Notes under the pieces: model-generated
Database searches by the model: none
What the model saw: the letters and a program-made list of their open reading frames with translations, nothing else
What the model was told of the DNA's origin: nothing
Shown here: piece after piece, positions 10,448-22,652 of the stretch
How the letters are laid out: each line of letters starts with the position of its first letter
How positions within the stretch are numbered: position 1 is the stretch's first letter
Made by a program: the position numbers and the translations under genes
From: Syngnathus acus
Lineage: Eukaryota; Chordata; Actinopteri; Syngnathiformes; Syngnathidae
DNA: 64,000 nt
NCBI RefSeq assembly: GCF_901709675.1
Contig: NC_051103.1
Coordinates: 5,007,501 to 5,071,500 of the forward strand
Reading direction: 5' to 3'

Positions 10448-13400
10448 TCAGTGGGGTGCCTTGACGGCGCGTGCGGGCGGCGCGTCCTCGGCCCTCTGCA
10501 CCAGCTCGTTAACAGTGTGCAGCAGGTTGTAGCCGTGCTTGCGCAGAAGACGCTGGTTGAGACGGCGGTCTCGGAAGCCCATCTCCAAAAGCATGGCCAT
10601 GAGGGAGGGGTCCTGGCGGGCCGCCGGGTCCACGCCTCGCTGTAGAGCCACAGGACATGTTAACAGATTGGATCAATTTGGGAAAAGATATTGCTCTCTG
10701 CAAGTTGAAGGACCACGTGATGTACCTGGATGGGACAGTTGGGTCCAGTAAACAGAGCCTTGTATGCAGATGCGGCCACTGAGAGAGCCCCCTTGACCAG
10801 GCCCTCGGTGAGACCTCCTTGACCCCTGCAATGAACGCAAGTTAGCCGTGATAATGAAACGTCATGAAGATGAAGAGGAGCAAGGTGAAGGTAGACTCAC
10901 CTCGGCTGCAGCGCGTTGCCGGGTCTGGGGTTGTACGTCTCAAAGGCGCTGGATGCTGATCCAGCAGATCTGGACAGACCTGATGAAACTGCAAAAAATA
11001 AGGAACAAGAAGAACAACAACACGCTTGTGTTAGATAAGAGGAAAAGGGCCTTTTCTGCCGACGCGGCAAATCACCAGAGGCGTATTATTTCCTTTTCAC
11101 TCAAAGGTCCCTTTGTCTCTCACCGTTGGCGTGGACCCTCGGCGCGTGCGACTCGTCGACTGTGTGGCAAGCGTCCTCTGCGAGGTACAAAGCCTCTGAC
11201 CTGAAAAGGCAAAAAAAACAAAAACTTGAGACAAGAAGCAATATCAAGATTGCGTTGAGGAAGCACGCCTCACCTGGGTGAGTAGATGGCCGGGGGCGGG
11301 GGCACCACTTCCGGGGTGAGCGTGGCGGCGTCCAGGGTCTGCGAGGCGCACAGCATTTGGTTGACGCTGCTGTGGATGACGAGGGCGGGCGACGGTGGAG
11401 CGTCGCACGCCAGGTCATCCTCCATCCGCTCCTCGCCTTCCTCTCCCGGCGGCGGCGAGTCCTCGTCTGAGGCGTAGTCTTCCTCTCGCGAGGGTTCGGG
11501 GCTGGCTAGCGTGGCGGTGACGACGGCGTCGGGCTGCGACATGGCTGAGCTGTACATGGACTCCCCCAGCGGACGACTCATGTCGAAGCAGTCGGGGAGG
11601 ACGATGATGAAGTCGTCACAGGAGGAGGAGGATGACGTCTGGCTGCTCACCTGAGGAAGGTCAGATGATGAATAAAACTGTTGTGCGGCAATTTCTATTC
11701 TGAAGGCACTTTGGAGGTGAAACATGGCGGTTACCTCATCCCAGTCATCCACTTTGTCATCCTTCACATTTTCATCTTCATCTTCATCTTCATCATCGTC
11801 GTCGTCGTGTTGCTGTTCCAGCAAAGCTTTTTGTGAAGAACAGAAAACACTCGTCACGTGATGACACAGATTGTTACAGGTGATGCGTTTTTGGGATGGA
11901 AAGTTGTTGTGCCAACCTGGCAGTGTTGTCAGCCCTTCTTGCTCGCCGTTCTCAGGCGACGGCTCCTTCTCAAGACCGAAATATGGACCACGTGAGAGGA
12001 AAGAAACTGAAGAAGAAAAAAATCATCAAACACTTTGTCTTCTTTTCTGTCGTCAAGTAGCTAACGCAGCTTCCTCACCGTGCGTTTGGCGGCTCCTGCG
12101 CAGCGGCCGGTGGTCGGGGGCCTCCTCTAGCGTGAGGGAGCGCATGACCGTCTCGCACAGGAACTGAGCACCGCTGATCTCCTCCTCGTGCTCTTCGTCC
12201 TGGGCCACCGCCTCCCATGGGTGCTCCCTCGGGTGCTTAGATTTTCCTCCTGAAGAAACAAACATCCTTCCTAAATATACACACCAACAGCGCAGCGCCA
12301 AATTGACCCTTTTAGGTGCTTACCAAAAATTTTCTGGACTTGTGTGCCGTCTTTAATCTGTGCAGCGGGCGCCTTCTCCAACACTGGTGCATCATGAGGC
12401 AGAGGGGAGATGCAAGGCGTCAGATCTAAGCGGGGAAGAAAATCAAATTCAAAACACACCTAAGATGAAGTTTAGATCAGTGATGGGGGGGGGGGGAAAT
12501 CCAGTTTCTGCTGCTCTTACCCACGGGAGTGTTGTTAGGAACCTTCTCCAACTCCTGCACGATGTTGATATCCATCAACTCAAAGGACAAAAGATCCTGA
12601 AGGGAGGGGCGGGAGTTCATATTGAATCTGTCATTTATGTGAGTGTGCGCAGTGTGAAGTGCTCACCTGAGCGGTCAGTAGGTCCACGTAAGGCAGGAAA
12701 AAGCCGTTGTGGCTAATGTCCACGCACAAACCCTCCTTGGACCGGACCTCCTCGTCCTTCGTCCCCGGCTTCAGCTGCTCCTTCTGTACAAGCACAATTG
12801 GCAACGTTAGTGACACCACGGGTGTTTTAGAAAACAGAATGACTCACCAGCCGTTTCCGGTGATGCTGAAGGGCATTGAGGCCGTTGCCGGGCTCCACCA
12901 CGATGCTGCACCACACGCGCGGCCCAAACTGGTGGCCGCGGTGCGCCAGGCGCCAGTGGGAGGTGTACGTGCCCTCCATCACAGGCGCCACAAAGGTCAC
13001 GCTGACCACGCCCACTTGGCCCGGCAGCAACAGGGGGACGGGCACCGACCTCCTCTCCTCCGATGCCAGTCCGAGGTTACCCCACATGAACACCAGCTGG
13101 GCACACACGCGCACGCATATATACACATATGGGACGCACAAAATAGCAGGACGTGCACAAAGCGGTGCGAGATGTCATAATATACGCAACTCAAACTGGA
13201 CACCTCCCACCTTTAGCATAGCCCCAAAATGCCCCAAGACAGACTCCGCAGTATAAAACTGGAGCAGTTCATCCTGAAATCTCACCCGAAATCGAATTTT
13301 TGTGAGTAGATTAGATGATCAAGAAAATGTTAAGAGGAGAAAAGGAGCTCAAAGTGGAAAAAGTAGGTCAAAGAGTGAAGGCTGTCCTCTGGAGGGGCAG

Positions 13401-16400
13401 ATGGAAAGCGAGGGGTACCTTGGTCTCCGGGGTCCAGCTGATAGTTCCCGAGTTCCTCATCTTCCAGTATTTGATGAACTTGGTGCCGGGCTCCAGACGG
13501 GTGCCGTCCGGCAGATTTTCATCCAGAAACAAGGCGGCCATAGTGGGCAGCAAGGAGGCGTGCGAGGCCCCGGGTCCCCTAGTTTCAAGTGTACAGAGCA
13601 TTGTTGAAAACAGCCCTGCGTTCTCACTCATCTTTTTTGTTGTCTACCATTTTAAAAAAAAAACGCCAGGGGCCCAGATTTGAGTGCGGGCAGGTCAAAA
13701 GCATTTCTCTTAGAAAATCTATGAAGCAGCAGCAGCAGCAGCAGCAGTTTTCACACCGAGGTAGTTCCGACAATTCCCCACCAGCGCAGAGCAGCCAGCG
13801 ACACACTCATACAGACTAGATTACAAAGGTGGCATTTTCGTGGGGGGAGAAAAAAAAAAGACTTTTTGCATCCATGCTGGATTTGAGGTACCCAGCACTT
13901 GTTGGACGCCCCTCCCAGGCGGCGCTTACTCTGGACTGGAGGCCTGGGGGTCGGGGACCGGGGCAGGGGCGGGACCTGAGGCTGTGTCTGATGCAGCGGG
14001 CAGGGGTGGCGGGGCGGGGGCCTGGGTGGAGGCGGAGGCCATGTTAGTCGGGGCGGCTCGGCCCGAGGTGGAGGGTCCGCTCCACTGCAGGCCCCGCTTC
14101 TCCAATCTGAGTTTCTTCTTGATTTCCTTCACTTCGGCTCGCAGCTGCCTCCTTTCCGCTTTGAGGCGCTGTCGCTCGGCCTTGCGCACCGTTCTGTCTC
14201 CTCGCCTTGGGAACCTGTGTGATCAGGCAGACTTTTGTTAATATGTTAAAAAAAAAAATGTAAATAACAATGGTCACTTCTTACCTCAATTCTCCTGACA
14301 TTCCATGCTCGGGGATGGACAGGGGTGTCTTGGTTCTCACGAGATTGTGGCTGGGGTCGTGGCTGTGGCGACACATCTCGCACAGGATGCAGGATGGGCA
14401 AACACTGGTAGGAAAAAAAAAAAAAGGCAACATGAGCAGAGAAGTGATGTGGTGCAGAGGTTCCGCTTCCTACCTGCACTTGTAGGCTCCTTCAGAGGTG
14501 AGCTTGTTGCAGCTGCTGCAGTTTGGGGTGTAGCCAAGAGACCCGCTGGAGGTGGACGGGCCCGGCTTGGGCCCCTCGGTGGTGGCGGGGGGTCCTGGCC
14601 TGGGCCCCATGACTGGAGCACAACTGGGCCCGCTGACCTCAAGAGGCGGTGGCGGCGGTGCGGGAGACTTGTGCGTACAACACTGGCCGGAGAAGTCGCT
14701 GCACATGCGCTCAACCACTTCCTTCACCACTTCATCTTTAAACTGTGGAGCGAGGACATTAGCGCCAGGGTGAAAGGGGAACGGTAAATATAACGTGAGG
14801 ACCACCTTTACCTTCTCCATGTAGGATCTGAACCACATGGGAGGAGGCTCATCTTCTGCTTTGGACCCCTTGTTGTCCTTGGCAGTCACCTGAGGACCAA
14901 AGCTAACTTCAGCCAAGACGGTCGACAACCATGCACATGTGAACACACCTTGTGACTATTCACTCATGCAACAGGCTCACAAAGTGGAAAAACTGGTCGG
15001 CATTGTTGTGAACAAAGCTGTCATTGACAGCAAAGCTGGACGCAGTGTTGAAGACGTGGACATTAATGACTTTTTTGTTGGTTCAAATTTGTTTTAGTGT
15101 TATCATTAATTACGATAGCCCATTTTCATGTCCTAATGTTTACAGTTTTGCAATGTCACACTCGTCATTCATTGACTAGGTGACCTATGACTCATACGTG
15201 AAAACACGAGAAAAATCCGTTGGTTCCTTACAGCTTCTCGCTCCGGGGTGACCTGCGTGCCCTTCTCTACTGTCTTGACACGCGACGGGTAAGGGGGTGC
15301 CGGTCGGAGGTCCCCCTTTAGCTCCTTGACCTCGGTCTTCAGAGGTCCACCGCAGGCCTGTCCCTTCATCTTGTAGACGTTCATGATGAGGTGGTTGCCT
15401 TGCTTCTCGGCACTCTGCTCGTAAACAAGCACATGAGTCACGGTGACGCACGGTAAACAATAGAGCTTGTCTTTAAAAAAAAAACAAAGAATGAACTTTA
15501 TCATGCTTAGCAACAAACATCAACAGAAAAAATAAATCACAGATTTGAGTCATGGTCTAATCTTAATTTTCAAAAAAGACTTTTATAAAAATCAAATCAT
15601 TTCAACTGAATAAAATCAAACATTCGACCAGCCCTTATGCTAGAGATCATAAAAGAATGACATCTTTCAGTGATGCCATGACATCCGCCACAACATCATT
15701 CTTGTCTATTACACTACTTTTCAATTTTCTATCAGATAATTATAACAATACAGTAATAACAATAAAAGCAGTAACATCAGCAGTACCTTGATGGCTTCCT
15801 CGTACTCGTCTGAAATAACAACAACAACATTCTTAGTCAAGTGATTTGAAAGGCAAAATAATACATCACGTTGCATCATCTATTTCATTTTTCTAAACAT
15901 GGATCAGCTCTGGAGGAAGAAACAAGTATTTCTCACCTTGACTGTTGATGCAAATCTAAAGAAATAAAGAGTAAGACATTTGAGGAAATCCTTTAAAAAG
16001 ACAATCCGTGGTATCACGTGTCAAATCGGCCTTAAATATGATTACCTCTTCGCTGTCCTCATCAAAGTACTTGACTTGAAAGTGGTTAATTCCGAATGAC
16101 GCTTTAATCTGGAATGAAAGCAGACATATTTGATCACCATCCGTTAGCTGCTACCATGCAAAACTCGACCTTTGCAGCTTTGTTACAACTTAAAATCTCG
16201 CTTGCGTTTCCCGTACAATTACTACTTTTTAAAAAAGTGTCCGATTAAAAGATTGCGCGGCTTAATGAGGCCACTTTCGAGGGTAGGCCACGTCTGGGCC
16301 TAGTTCTCCCCGAACTGCGCCAACACGCTCGGCTAGCAGCTCACCCAGGCTTCCACCGAGCTCCACTCCAGCTTGTCCAGGTCGCCTGCCAGGAATCTCT

Positions 16401-16446
16401 TGACGTTCCCTCTAAAATTGACTTTTATAGTAACAGGGAGCCCCAT
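10448..16446 (-). CDS. nbr1: NBR1 selective autophagy cargo receptor
   Basis: Twenty-two coding exons join in phase to 1,010 aa (human about 966). 5' to 3': 16446-16345, 16108-16046, 15955-15937, 15809-15787, 15414-15232, 14889-14812, 14742-14474, 14404-14285, 14214-13930, 13578-13419, 13096-12848, 12783-12667, 12596-12521, 12425-12324, 12249-12079, 12006-11917, 11826-11735, 11650-11274, 11200-11124, 10988-10901, 10825-10726, 10639-10448. Domains in order: PB1 (1-75), ZZ zinc finger (about 228-285), coiled coil (287-325), FW domain (about 395-515, with FMWGNLGLAS and TYTSHWRLAHRGHQFGPRVW), LIR (DDFIIVLPDCFD, about 744), the amphipathic J helix (GLVKGALSVAASAYKALF, about 920-940) and UBA (about 955-1005). 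Known role: binds ubiquitinated cargo through UBA and LC3/GABARAP through LIR. The acidic run near 715-730 is unusually long. An N-terminal PB1 lysine- and acid-rich face is retained. Confidence 0.95.
13724..13747 (+). repeat. (CAG)8 trinucleotide repeat in an nbr1 intron
   Basis: About eight uninterrupted CAG units on the plus strand (CTG on the nbr1 sense strand). They fall in the intron between the exons at 13578-13419 and 14214-13930, so no glutamine tract is encoded. Confidence 0.9.
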
Positions 16447-16762
16447 CTCGGGCCGATCGCGAGCCCACCCCCCGAAAAAGAGTCTTTGAATTCGAGTTGT
16501 CGCCGGTGAGCTCGATTTCCCTGTTGCGCTCGACTGTCTTCTCTTGTTTACATCGTCAGCTGCGTCGAGAAAAATACAGTGACGTATTACGCGCATGCGC
16601 ACTTGCAACAACACCCCCCACCTTGGGATTGTCGCGTTCTAATGTCGTCATCAATACGCTCACCAAGTGTGGCTGGCAAGCTGTAAAGCCACACGTTTTC
16701 CCCCCTCCAAGTCCATTTAATGCTGTTGGGACGATCGCTCATCGCCTATCCGACAGCATAAA
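16447..16762. promoter_or_regulatory. Bidirectional nbr1/psme3 promoter region
   Basis: The start codons of the divergent nbr1 and psme3 genes are only about 316 bp apart. The interval contains a perfect palindrome GCGCATGCGC at 16591-16600, which fits the NRF1 consensus, and a CRE-like TGACGTAT just before it at about 16580-16587. No TATA box is obvious. This is typical of housekeeping divergent promoters. Transcription start sites cannot be fixed from sequence alone. Confidence 0.6.
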
Positions 16763-18543
16763 ATGTCTTCACTGCTCAAAGTGGATAATGAAATCAAAAC
16801 TAAGGTACGATCTCGCCTGCAAAAAGTCCACCTGAAGCTTAAAGTTTCCTATTGCGCGTTAGCTTCATTTTAACTAGCATGATGTGAATGATCGGGCCAT
16901 GCTAGCCGGCTTGTTTCCCGTTCACTCCAACACAGCCGTCTACGCTTCTAAGGATTTATTATTATTTCACCAGCAAAGCGTATAACGTGATCTAGAGATT
17001 TTTTACGCCACTCACCGGGTCGGAAGTGTAATTCATGTTTCGGAACGCATGTAGAGAAAAAGGCCATCTTGGATAGCTACCGGGTTAGCCTAATGGAGCA
17101 GACGTAGGGGACATGAATGGGTCATCTTTTCTACCGTCCTATAAGATCAGTAAAAAAGACTTTTTTGTGTGTTCAGGTTGATGCATTCAGAGAACGTATC
17201 ACTGCAGAGGTAAGTAGGAATTCGCCAGGGCATCAACGAGCAGAAACTTATTTTATTCCGATTGTCACTACATTCTTAACTTTTTTCATTAGGCAGAAAA
17301 CCTAGTTGCAAGTTTTTTCCCCAAAAAATTACTGGAGCTCGATCAATTCCTCAAGGTCAGTAATTATTCAACTTTTATCCATTTTTAAAAATCCAAACTA
17401 ACATGGAAGCCATCAGATTCTTCTTGTGATTTGACATCTGACTGGATTTTCTTTTTGTTTTGCGTGCAGGAGCCAATCATAAACATTGTCGAGCTGAAGG
17501 AGATCCACTCAGACATCAACCTTACAGTGCCCGACCCCATCCTGCTCTCCAACCTCCACGATGGACTCGATTCGGTGAGCCTCCAATAAACTGTGACATC
17601 ATCACCAGTGACGAACTTGTTGTTGACCTTTCTCACATCCATGTCGTTTCAGCAAAATGCCAAAAAGAGAAAGCTGGATGACGGAGACGTCGAGGACAAG
17701 GGTGAGTTCCACACGGCGACCGGCTTGTGTGGAGGCAAATGTCCCGCCACTTAATTCCTCTTCTCCCATTCAGTGACCGGCACCAAGGTCTTCGTCATGC
17801 CAGGCGGAATGATGAAGAGCAACGGCAACCTGGTGGATCTCATTGAAAAAGTCAAACCGGAGATCCGAACGCTCATCGAAAAATGCAACACGGTGAGTGT
17901 CAATGAAAAGAAAACGGCAGGTACTTGAGGGGTCAGCGAGCTTCACATTCTCGTCCCACGCAGGTCAAAATGTGGGTGCAGCTGCTCATTCCAAGGATAG
18001 AAGACGGCAACAACTTTGGGGTGTCGATCCAGGAGGAGACTGTGGCCGAGCTGAGGACGGTGGAAGGCGAGGCGGCCTCTTACCTCGACCAGATATCCAG
18101 GTCGTTCTAGTCACTCCCGATGAATTCTTTCAGCATCCTTAACTTAACACTTTTGTCTCATCTCGTTGCAGATACTACATCACTCGAGCGAAGCTGGTTT
18201 CCAAAATAGCAAAATATCCTCATGTGGTGAGTCTATTTGTAAATCAGTGAAAGTAATTTTAGCTCAGACGAGCGCAATAATAATAATAAGAAATATGCTC
18301 ATTATTGTTTTCCAGGAGGACTATCGGCGCACGGTAACCGAGATCGACGAAAAGGAATACATCAGTCTGAAGATCATCGTATCGGAGCTTCGAAATCAAT
18401 ACGTACGTCTTCTCAGTATGTGTCGGATATTTTAGGATGCTCACGCCTCGTTTGTTTTGCAGGTGGCGTTACACGACATGATTCTGAAGAATATCGAGAA
18501 GATCAAGAGGCCTCGGAGCAGTAACGCCGAAGCTTTGTACTGA
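16763..18543 (+). CDS. psme3: Proteasome activator subunit 3 (PA28-gamma / REG-gamma)
   Basis: Ten coding exons: 16763-16804, 17177-17209, 17293-17355, 17470-17574, 17653-17701, 17774-17892, 17964-18100, 18172-18226, 18316-18402 and 18463-18543, in phase, 256 aa against about 254 in human. The start exon (MSSLLKVDNEIKTK) is short and lies about 370 bp before exon 2. Near-identical family blocks include FFPKKLLELDQFLKEPI, KCNTVKMWVQLLIPRIEDG, the activation-loop region around VSIQEETVAELRTVE, and a C-terminus ending in LY. The KKRKLDDGD stretch (about residues 83-91) resembles the known nuclear localisation segment. Known role: forms a nuclear heptamer that caps the 20S proteasome and promotes ATP-independent degradation of proteins. 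The gene is complete. Confidence 0.96.
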
Positions 18544-20462
18544 GCGCTGCCAAACTGCAAGCACGCACCTTCCGTCATTTCAATACAATCAAGCAAAGCC
18601 TGTACATGCAGATGGATGCCACACTTTTTTTTTTTTTTTTTAAATGTAAGAGACTTTCCCCCCCCCAGGTTTAACGAGCGCAAATGCTCGGGAAGTCGCA
18701 TTCTACACACGAGTGCACCTTTTTTTTAATTTGAGAACGTTGGAGTGGTTTGATTTGTAGCGCTTACATGAAGGTTCCAGAGCAACTTTTGTTCTTTGTC
18801 TGAACAGTGGCTAACGAGGAATATTGTGTCGTGCAGTCAGCTTTTAGGTTCACGAAAAAATTCACCTCATTAAAATATTGATCTTATTGAATTTTTTTTT
18901 TTTTTTTTAAAAGTAATGTGGGATTTTATTTCCATCTGCTTCGCGTTGCAGTACAGGCTTTGGCCTGTAGGCGCCAGTGTGGCGTAGACAAGTTAAAGGA
19001 CTCAAAAGAACATTAAGTTAACACCCTGAAAATAATTGTTCTCATCACATGACACCATTTTCCCTCAATAAAATAATTTTTTTCTAAAAACACATTTCTT
19101 GTAAGATTCTTGTTTTTCTTGTACTATGCCGTGGTGAATAATCAATTTATTGGGATAATTCGACTCAGACTTTCTACATCAGCTCTTATCCACGCACTTG
19201 TGACGATGTCAATTGATAAAGTAAGAATATGGATTTTTTTTCCGAGAGCTCTTAGTTAATATTGGACAATAATAGTTGAGGAAAAGCACATTTAATACAT
19301 GTTGTTTTCCCCCGGAGATAAGATAACGTGTGAAAACAAGCCATGCGCACGCTTGGTAAAAACAACTTGCTGTTGTGCAACCTTGCTAACGCTCGCTGGT
19401 CATTCTTTGCCGCCTTTCTTTCATTGCGGTCTTGGTATATGTTGACGTGACTATTACGACACGGCTCGCAGATAAGACGGCCGCAAAAAAGGATCGGGAT
19501 TCGCCGGCGGCGGAATGTCACAAGGTTATTATGTCATACACGTGATGCTCTCCTCGAACCTTGTCCAACATGTAGCAACATGTACCTTAATAAACTTTGC
19601 TACTTCATTATTTTTTAATTGTAATTAGAGTTAGCGGACAAAATTCTGCAGATTTCAAATGAAGGAGTCACAAACGGATTAATAACTTCAATAGGAATTG
19701 ACCATAAAATGATGAATCTGACACATTTAATTGGCTTCTTAATGCGATGCACATGTCATTTAAGACACTCTGTGCTTCATGACCCCACGTGGTCGTATGG
19801 TGGAGGCAGTGTCACTATGTTGGCCGGCCGAGTGAGCGACGCATGCTTGGGTTAATGTTTAATGTGCACAATTAATCAGTATCAGTGCAAAGTGTCCCGT
19901 GGAAAAAAAACAATGCTATTACGGGTAGCTCTCATTAGTAAGCTAATGACTTTTTTTTTTTTTTTTAAATCCAAACAGTGACTGGCAAGCTAAAAAAAGC
20001 TGGGGAGCAAAAATAGAACTAGGACACTGACATTTGAGTTGTTCTATACACTTAAAAGAATCAATACAAAAGGAAGCTTAAGATAGGAAACAAATGAAAT
20101 AGCAAAGACAATCGCTTAGCGTGTCGCTAACTTGACCGCTGGTATTTATATTTTTGACCATTAAGCTCCGGGGGCCATTGATCCCGCCACCCCGTTAGTC
20201 CCGCCGCCCCATTGGTCCCTCCCTCTGCACGCCCCTGACCATTTGAGATGAACTATAATGAAGCGCTTAGCATATAGCCAATTAGCTAATGCCTAGCTTG
20301 TACTTTAAATCCAAACTATTTTGAAGCATCCGGCATGTGTATACAAGACAATAACTCTTAGCAAAACAACAAAACTGGACTACATTTTCCATGCTAACAC
20401 ACTAGCATTAGCCAAAAGGTCCCATGTGTGTAATCATTCAACACAAAAATCAATCCCACTGA
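18544..20462. other. psme3 3'UTR and convergent intergenic DNA
   Basis: The first about 540 bp are likely psme3 3'UTR and include several poly-T or poly-A runs. The remainder is AT-rich and is downstream of both psme3 and the minus-strand g6pc1 copy. I saw no coding exon, RNA gene or clear mobile element. Confidence 0.5.
19077..19082 (+). promoter_or_regulatory. Probable psme3 poly(A) signal
   Basis: AATAAA about 530 bp after the psme3 stop codon, in an AT-rich 3' flank. Confidence 0.55.
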
Positions 20463-21799
20463 TCACAACTTTTTACTGCTTGCACCTTTTGTGATGATCC
20501 AGCGGAGCGCCCGTGGGGCCAACGCGGTCGGTATTAAAAGTGCAACTGCGCTCTTACCGAAGGACAAGCAGTAGAAAGCCACAAGGTTCTCAGAGGAAAA
20601 TGTCCATGAGTCCAAAACCCCAAGCAGCCCTAGAGAGACGACAACGCACCCCGTCTTGAAAGCACCCGAGGTGCCGAGCGGAGGCAGCCAGTGCAGGCCC
20701 AGTCCAAGACCCAAAAGGCTGCCCATGTTTCGTAGGAGGCTGGCGAACGGCGTGCTGTCCATGTGCACCCATTCAGCCCTGGCGCACCACCTTTGGGCCT
20801 TCTCTATGGTCCACAGAAGGTCCACACCAAGAGCTTTAAGCAGCAGGTAGAAGCCCACGGCGAAGAAGGTCAAGAAGAGGGTGGTGATGGCGTACGTCCT
20901 GAACCTGGCACTGTAGATCCATTTCACCTTTGACATGACCTCGGCCACCATAATGCCTGACAAATTACAAGACACTTTCAGACTCTTCTGAATTATACCA
21001 ATACGGCCGACTAACCTGTGACCAGCCCGGCGAGGACTTGGTGCGGGAAGTGGGCTGCCATGTAGACCCTGGACATGCAAACTACCAGCACCACCAGACC
21101 CATGACAACCCATAGAACCAAACGCAGGAATCTGCCAGAAAGGACAGGGGGAGTACCAACAGCCGACATCTGACAAGCCAACGACCATATTGTCGTAACT
21201 CACTTGTACAGTGACGGTAGACATCGTTTCTTCGCCGCAATGTTGAGTATGGCCGTCACCATGACATACCAGACCCCCGCGGCACCCATTGCGTGACCAG
21301 ACGGACTTCCTGCAATTGTATTGACTTGAGTAGGACTGAACTTTGGAAGCGAGTCAAACGTGATACAATCATGAATGAGGTTAACCAGATCACAATGAGA
21401 AGGTCTACCTGGTCCAGTTTCACATGTAATTGGGAACTGTTGCAGCAAAGGGGCCCCTTTTGCCCCATAGAAGTCGGTCTCATGAACCCACCAATATGGT
21501 CTCTCTCCAAAAAGAACCCTGTCATAGAAAAAAAAATTGAAACCAAAACAATTCTTACTCAACTTCTTATCTGAGCATTACCATTTAAGGACCAGGTTGA
21601 TCCAATCACCGATGACAGCCACCCAGATGAGCCGGACGGCCATGTCCCGCCGCAGATGGAACCAGATGGGGAAGAAAAAGAAGAAGGTCGTGTGCAGGTC
21701 AGCCACAGCGGAAGCAAAACTAAAAAGGCCTTTGTAACCGCCGTATTTGGTCTGCAGGTGCAGTACCAGCTCGATCCCCCAGCTGTGTACCAGATCCAT
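20463..21799 (-). CDS. g6pc1a.1: Glucose-6-phosphatase catalytic subunit, copy 1
   Basis: Five exons (21799-21582, 21518-21409, 21309-21204, 21131-21016, 20956-20463) give 347 aa in phase, the same exon pattern as vertebrate G6PC1 (357 aa). It is a multipass ER membrane enzyme that hydrolyses glucose-6-phosphate in the ER lumen, the last step of gluconeogenesis and glycogenolysis. The phosphatase signature is intact: KWVLFGERP (Lys and Arg), PSGH, and SRVYMAAH with the nucleophile histidine. The last about 35 residues, from [19 protein letters not shown] on, diverge from the family. The end SSKKL keeps a lysine at -3 but not the full KKxx ER-retrieval form. The .1/.2 numbering is my assignment. 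Confidence 0.93.
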
Positions 21800-22652
21800 G
21801 ACACCAGACTTTTCCCCGAAACGTTTGTTCTCTAGGGTCTTCTTTTCAGTGGTCAGTCAGGACACCGTGCAGCTCCGTCGCCTCTATTAGGTTTGCGTGT
21901 GTGAGATCCCCATTGGACTTTACTCAAGGCTAACAGGCTTGTTTGCCTTTTGAACAGTCCAGATAGGTTCCTTAACTCCGTGCACTCCCCCCCCTAGACC
22001 TCCTCTGCTGGAATCCATAATTCTAGAACTCTATGGCCGACGCACACGGAGTTCCTAGAAAACATTTTCTCCGCTTAGTGACTGACGCCAAGTTTCTTTG
22101 CTTATCCTTCTTGTGCGGATGATGCTGATGTTGTCCTTCTGCACTGATTGCACTGACTCCTTTCTATCACTTATTTCCGAGTTACCAATCAGCAGTATCC
22201 GTTTTATCGGACTTTATCATCATGCAATCATTGATGGCCTTATGCAATCTACAAGTAGACAACATCGAGAGCAGTAAGATATTTTCTCCAGCTCATCAAA
22301 AGACAATTACATAACTGGTAGGTTCTTGAGGAAGGAGGGAGAATACGAGGTCAAATGTCAAACAATATACAGTCCAAATGACTCACAGTGTGTCATTTCC
22401 GAGACAAACGTTAATCGTGCCACTTCTGGTAAATTTGCAGTCTGTCTTTGACGTCGTTGGTTTCCCCCCCCCCAACTCAGTGTTTGTGTGCCAGCGCTGC
22501 CAGACTCTCCCGACTCACAGTGTTTTATTACACATGTGCAAGGTCCAAAGATCAACATGAGCATGCGTCTAGGTGGTGGTCTCCCCCGGCTATAAAAACA
22601 AGCAGCTGTGTCACCGCCGGCGACACTCAAGAGTGACTCGTCGTCTGCAACG
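21800..22652. promoter_or_regulatory. Shared upstream region of the divergent g6pc1 pair
   Basis: About 850 bp between the two start codons. For the plus copy there is a TATA-like TATAAAA near 22591, about 60 bp before the ATG. Upstream are a DR1-like GGTCCAAAGATCA at about 22542-22554, resembling HNF4 sites, and a CRE-like TGACGTCG at about 22449-22456. CREB and HNF4 control of mammalian G6PC is established. Whether these motifs work here is inference. No clear TATA was found for the minus copy. Confidence 0.5.

Noticed and set aside
13724-13747. CAG tract as a coding polyglutamine repeat
   Set aside because: It lies in an nbr1 intron.
17117-17305. Start of psme3 at MGHLFYRPIRS
   Set aside because: That ATG reads through an acceptor. 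The true first exon, with the family N-terminus, is at 16763-16804.
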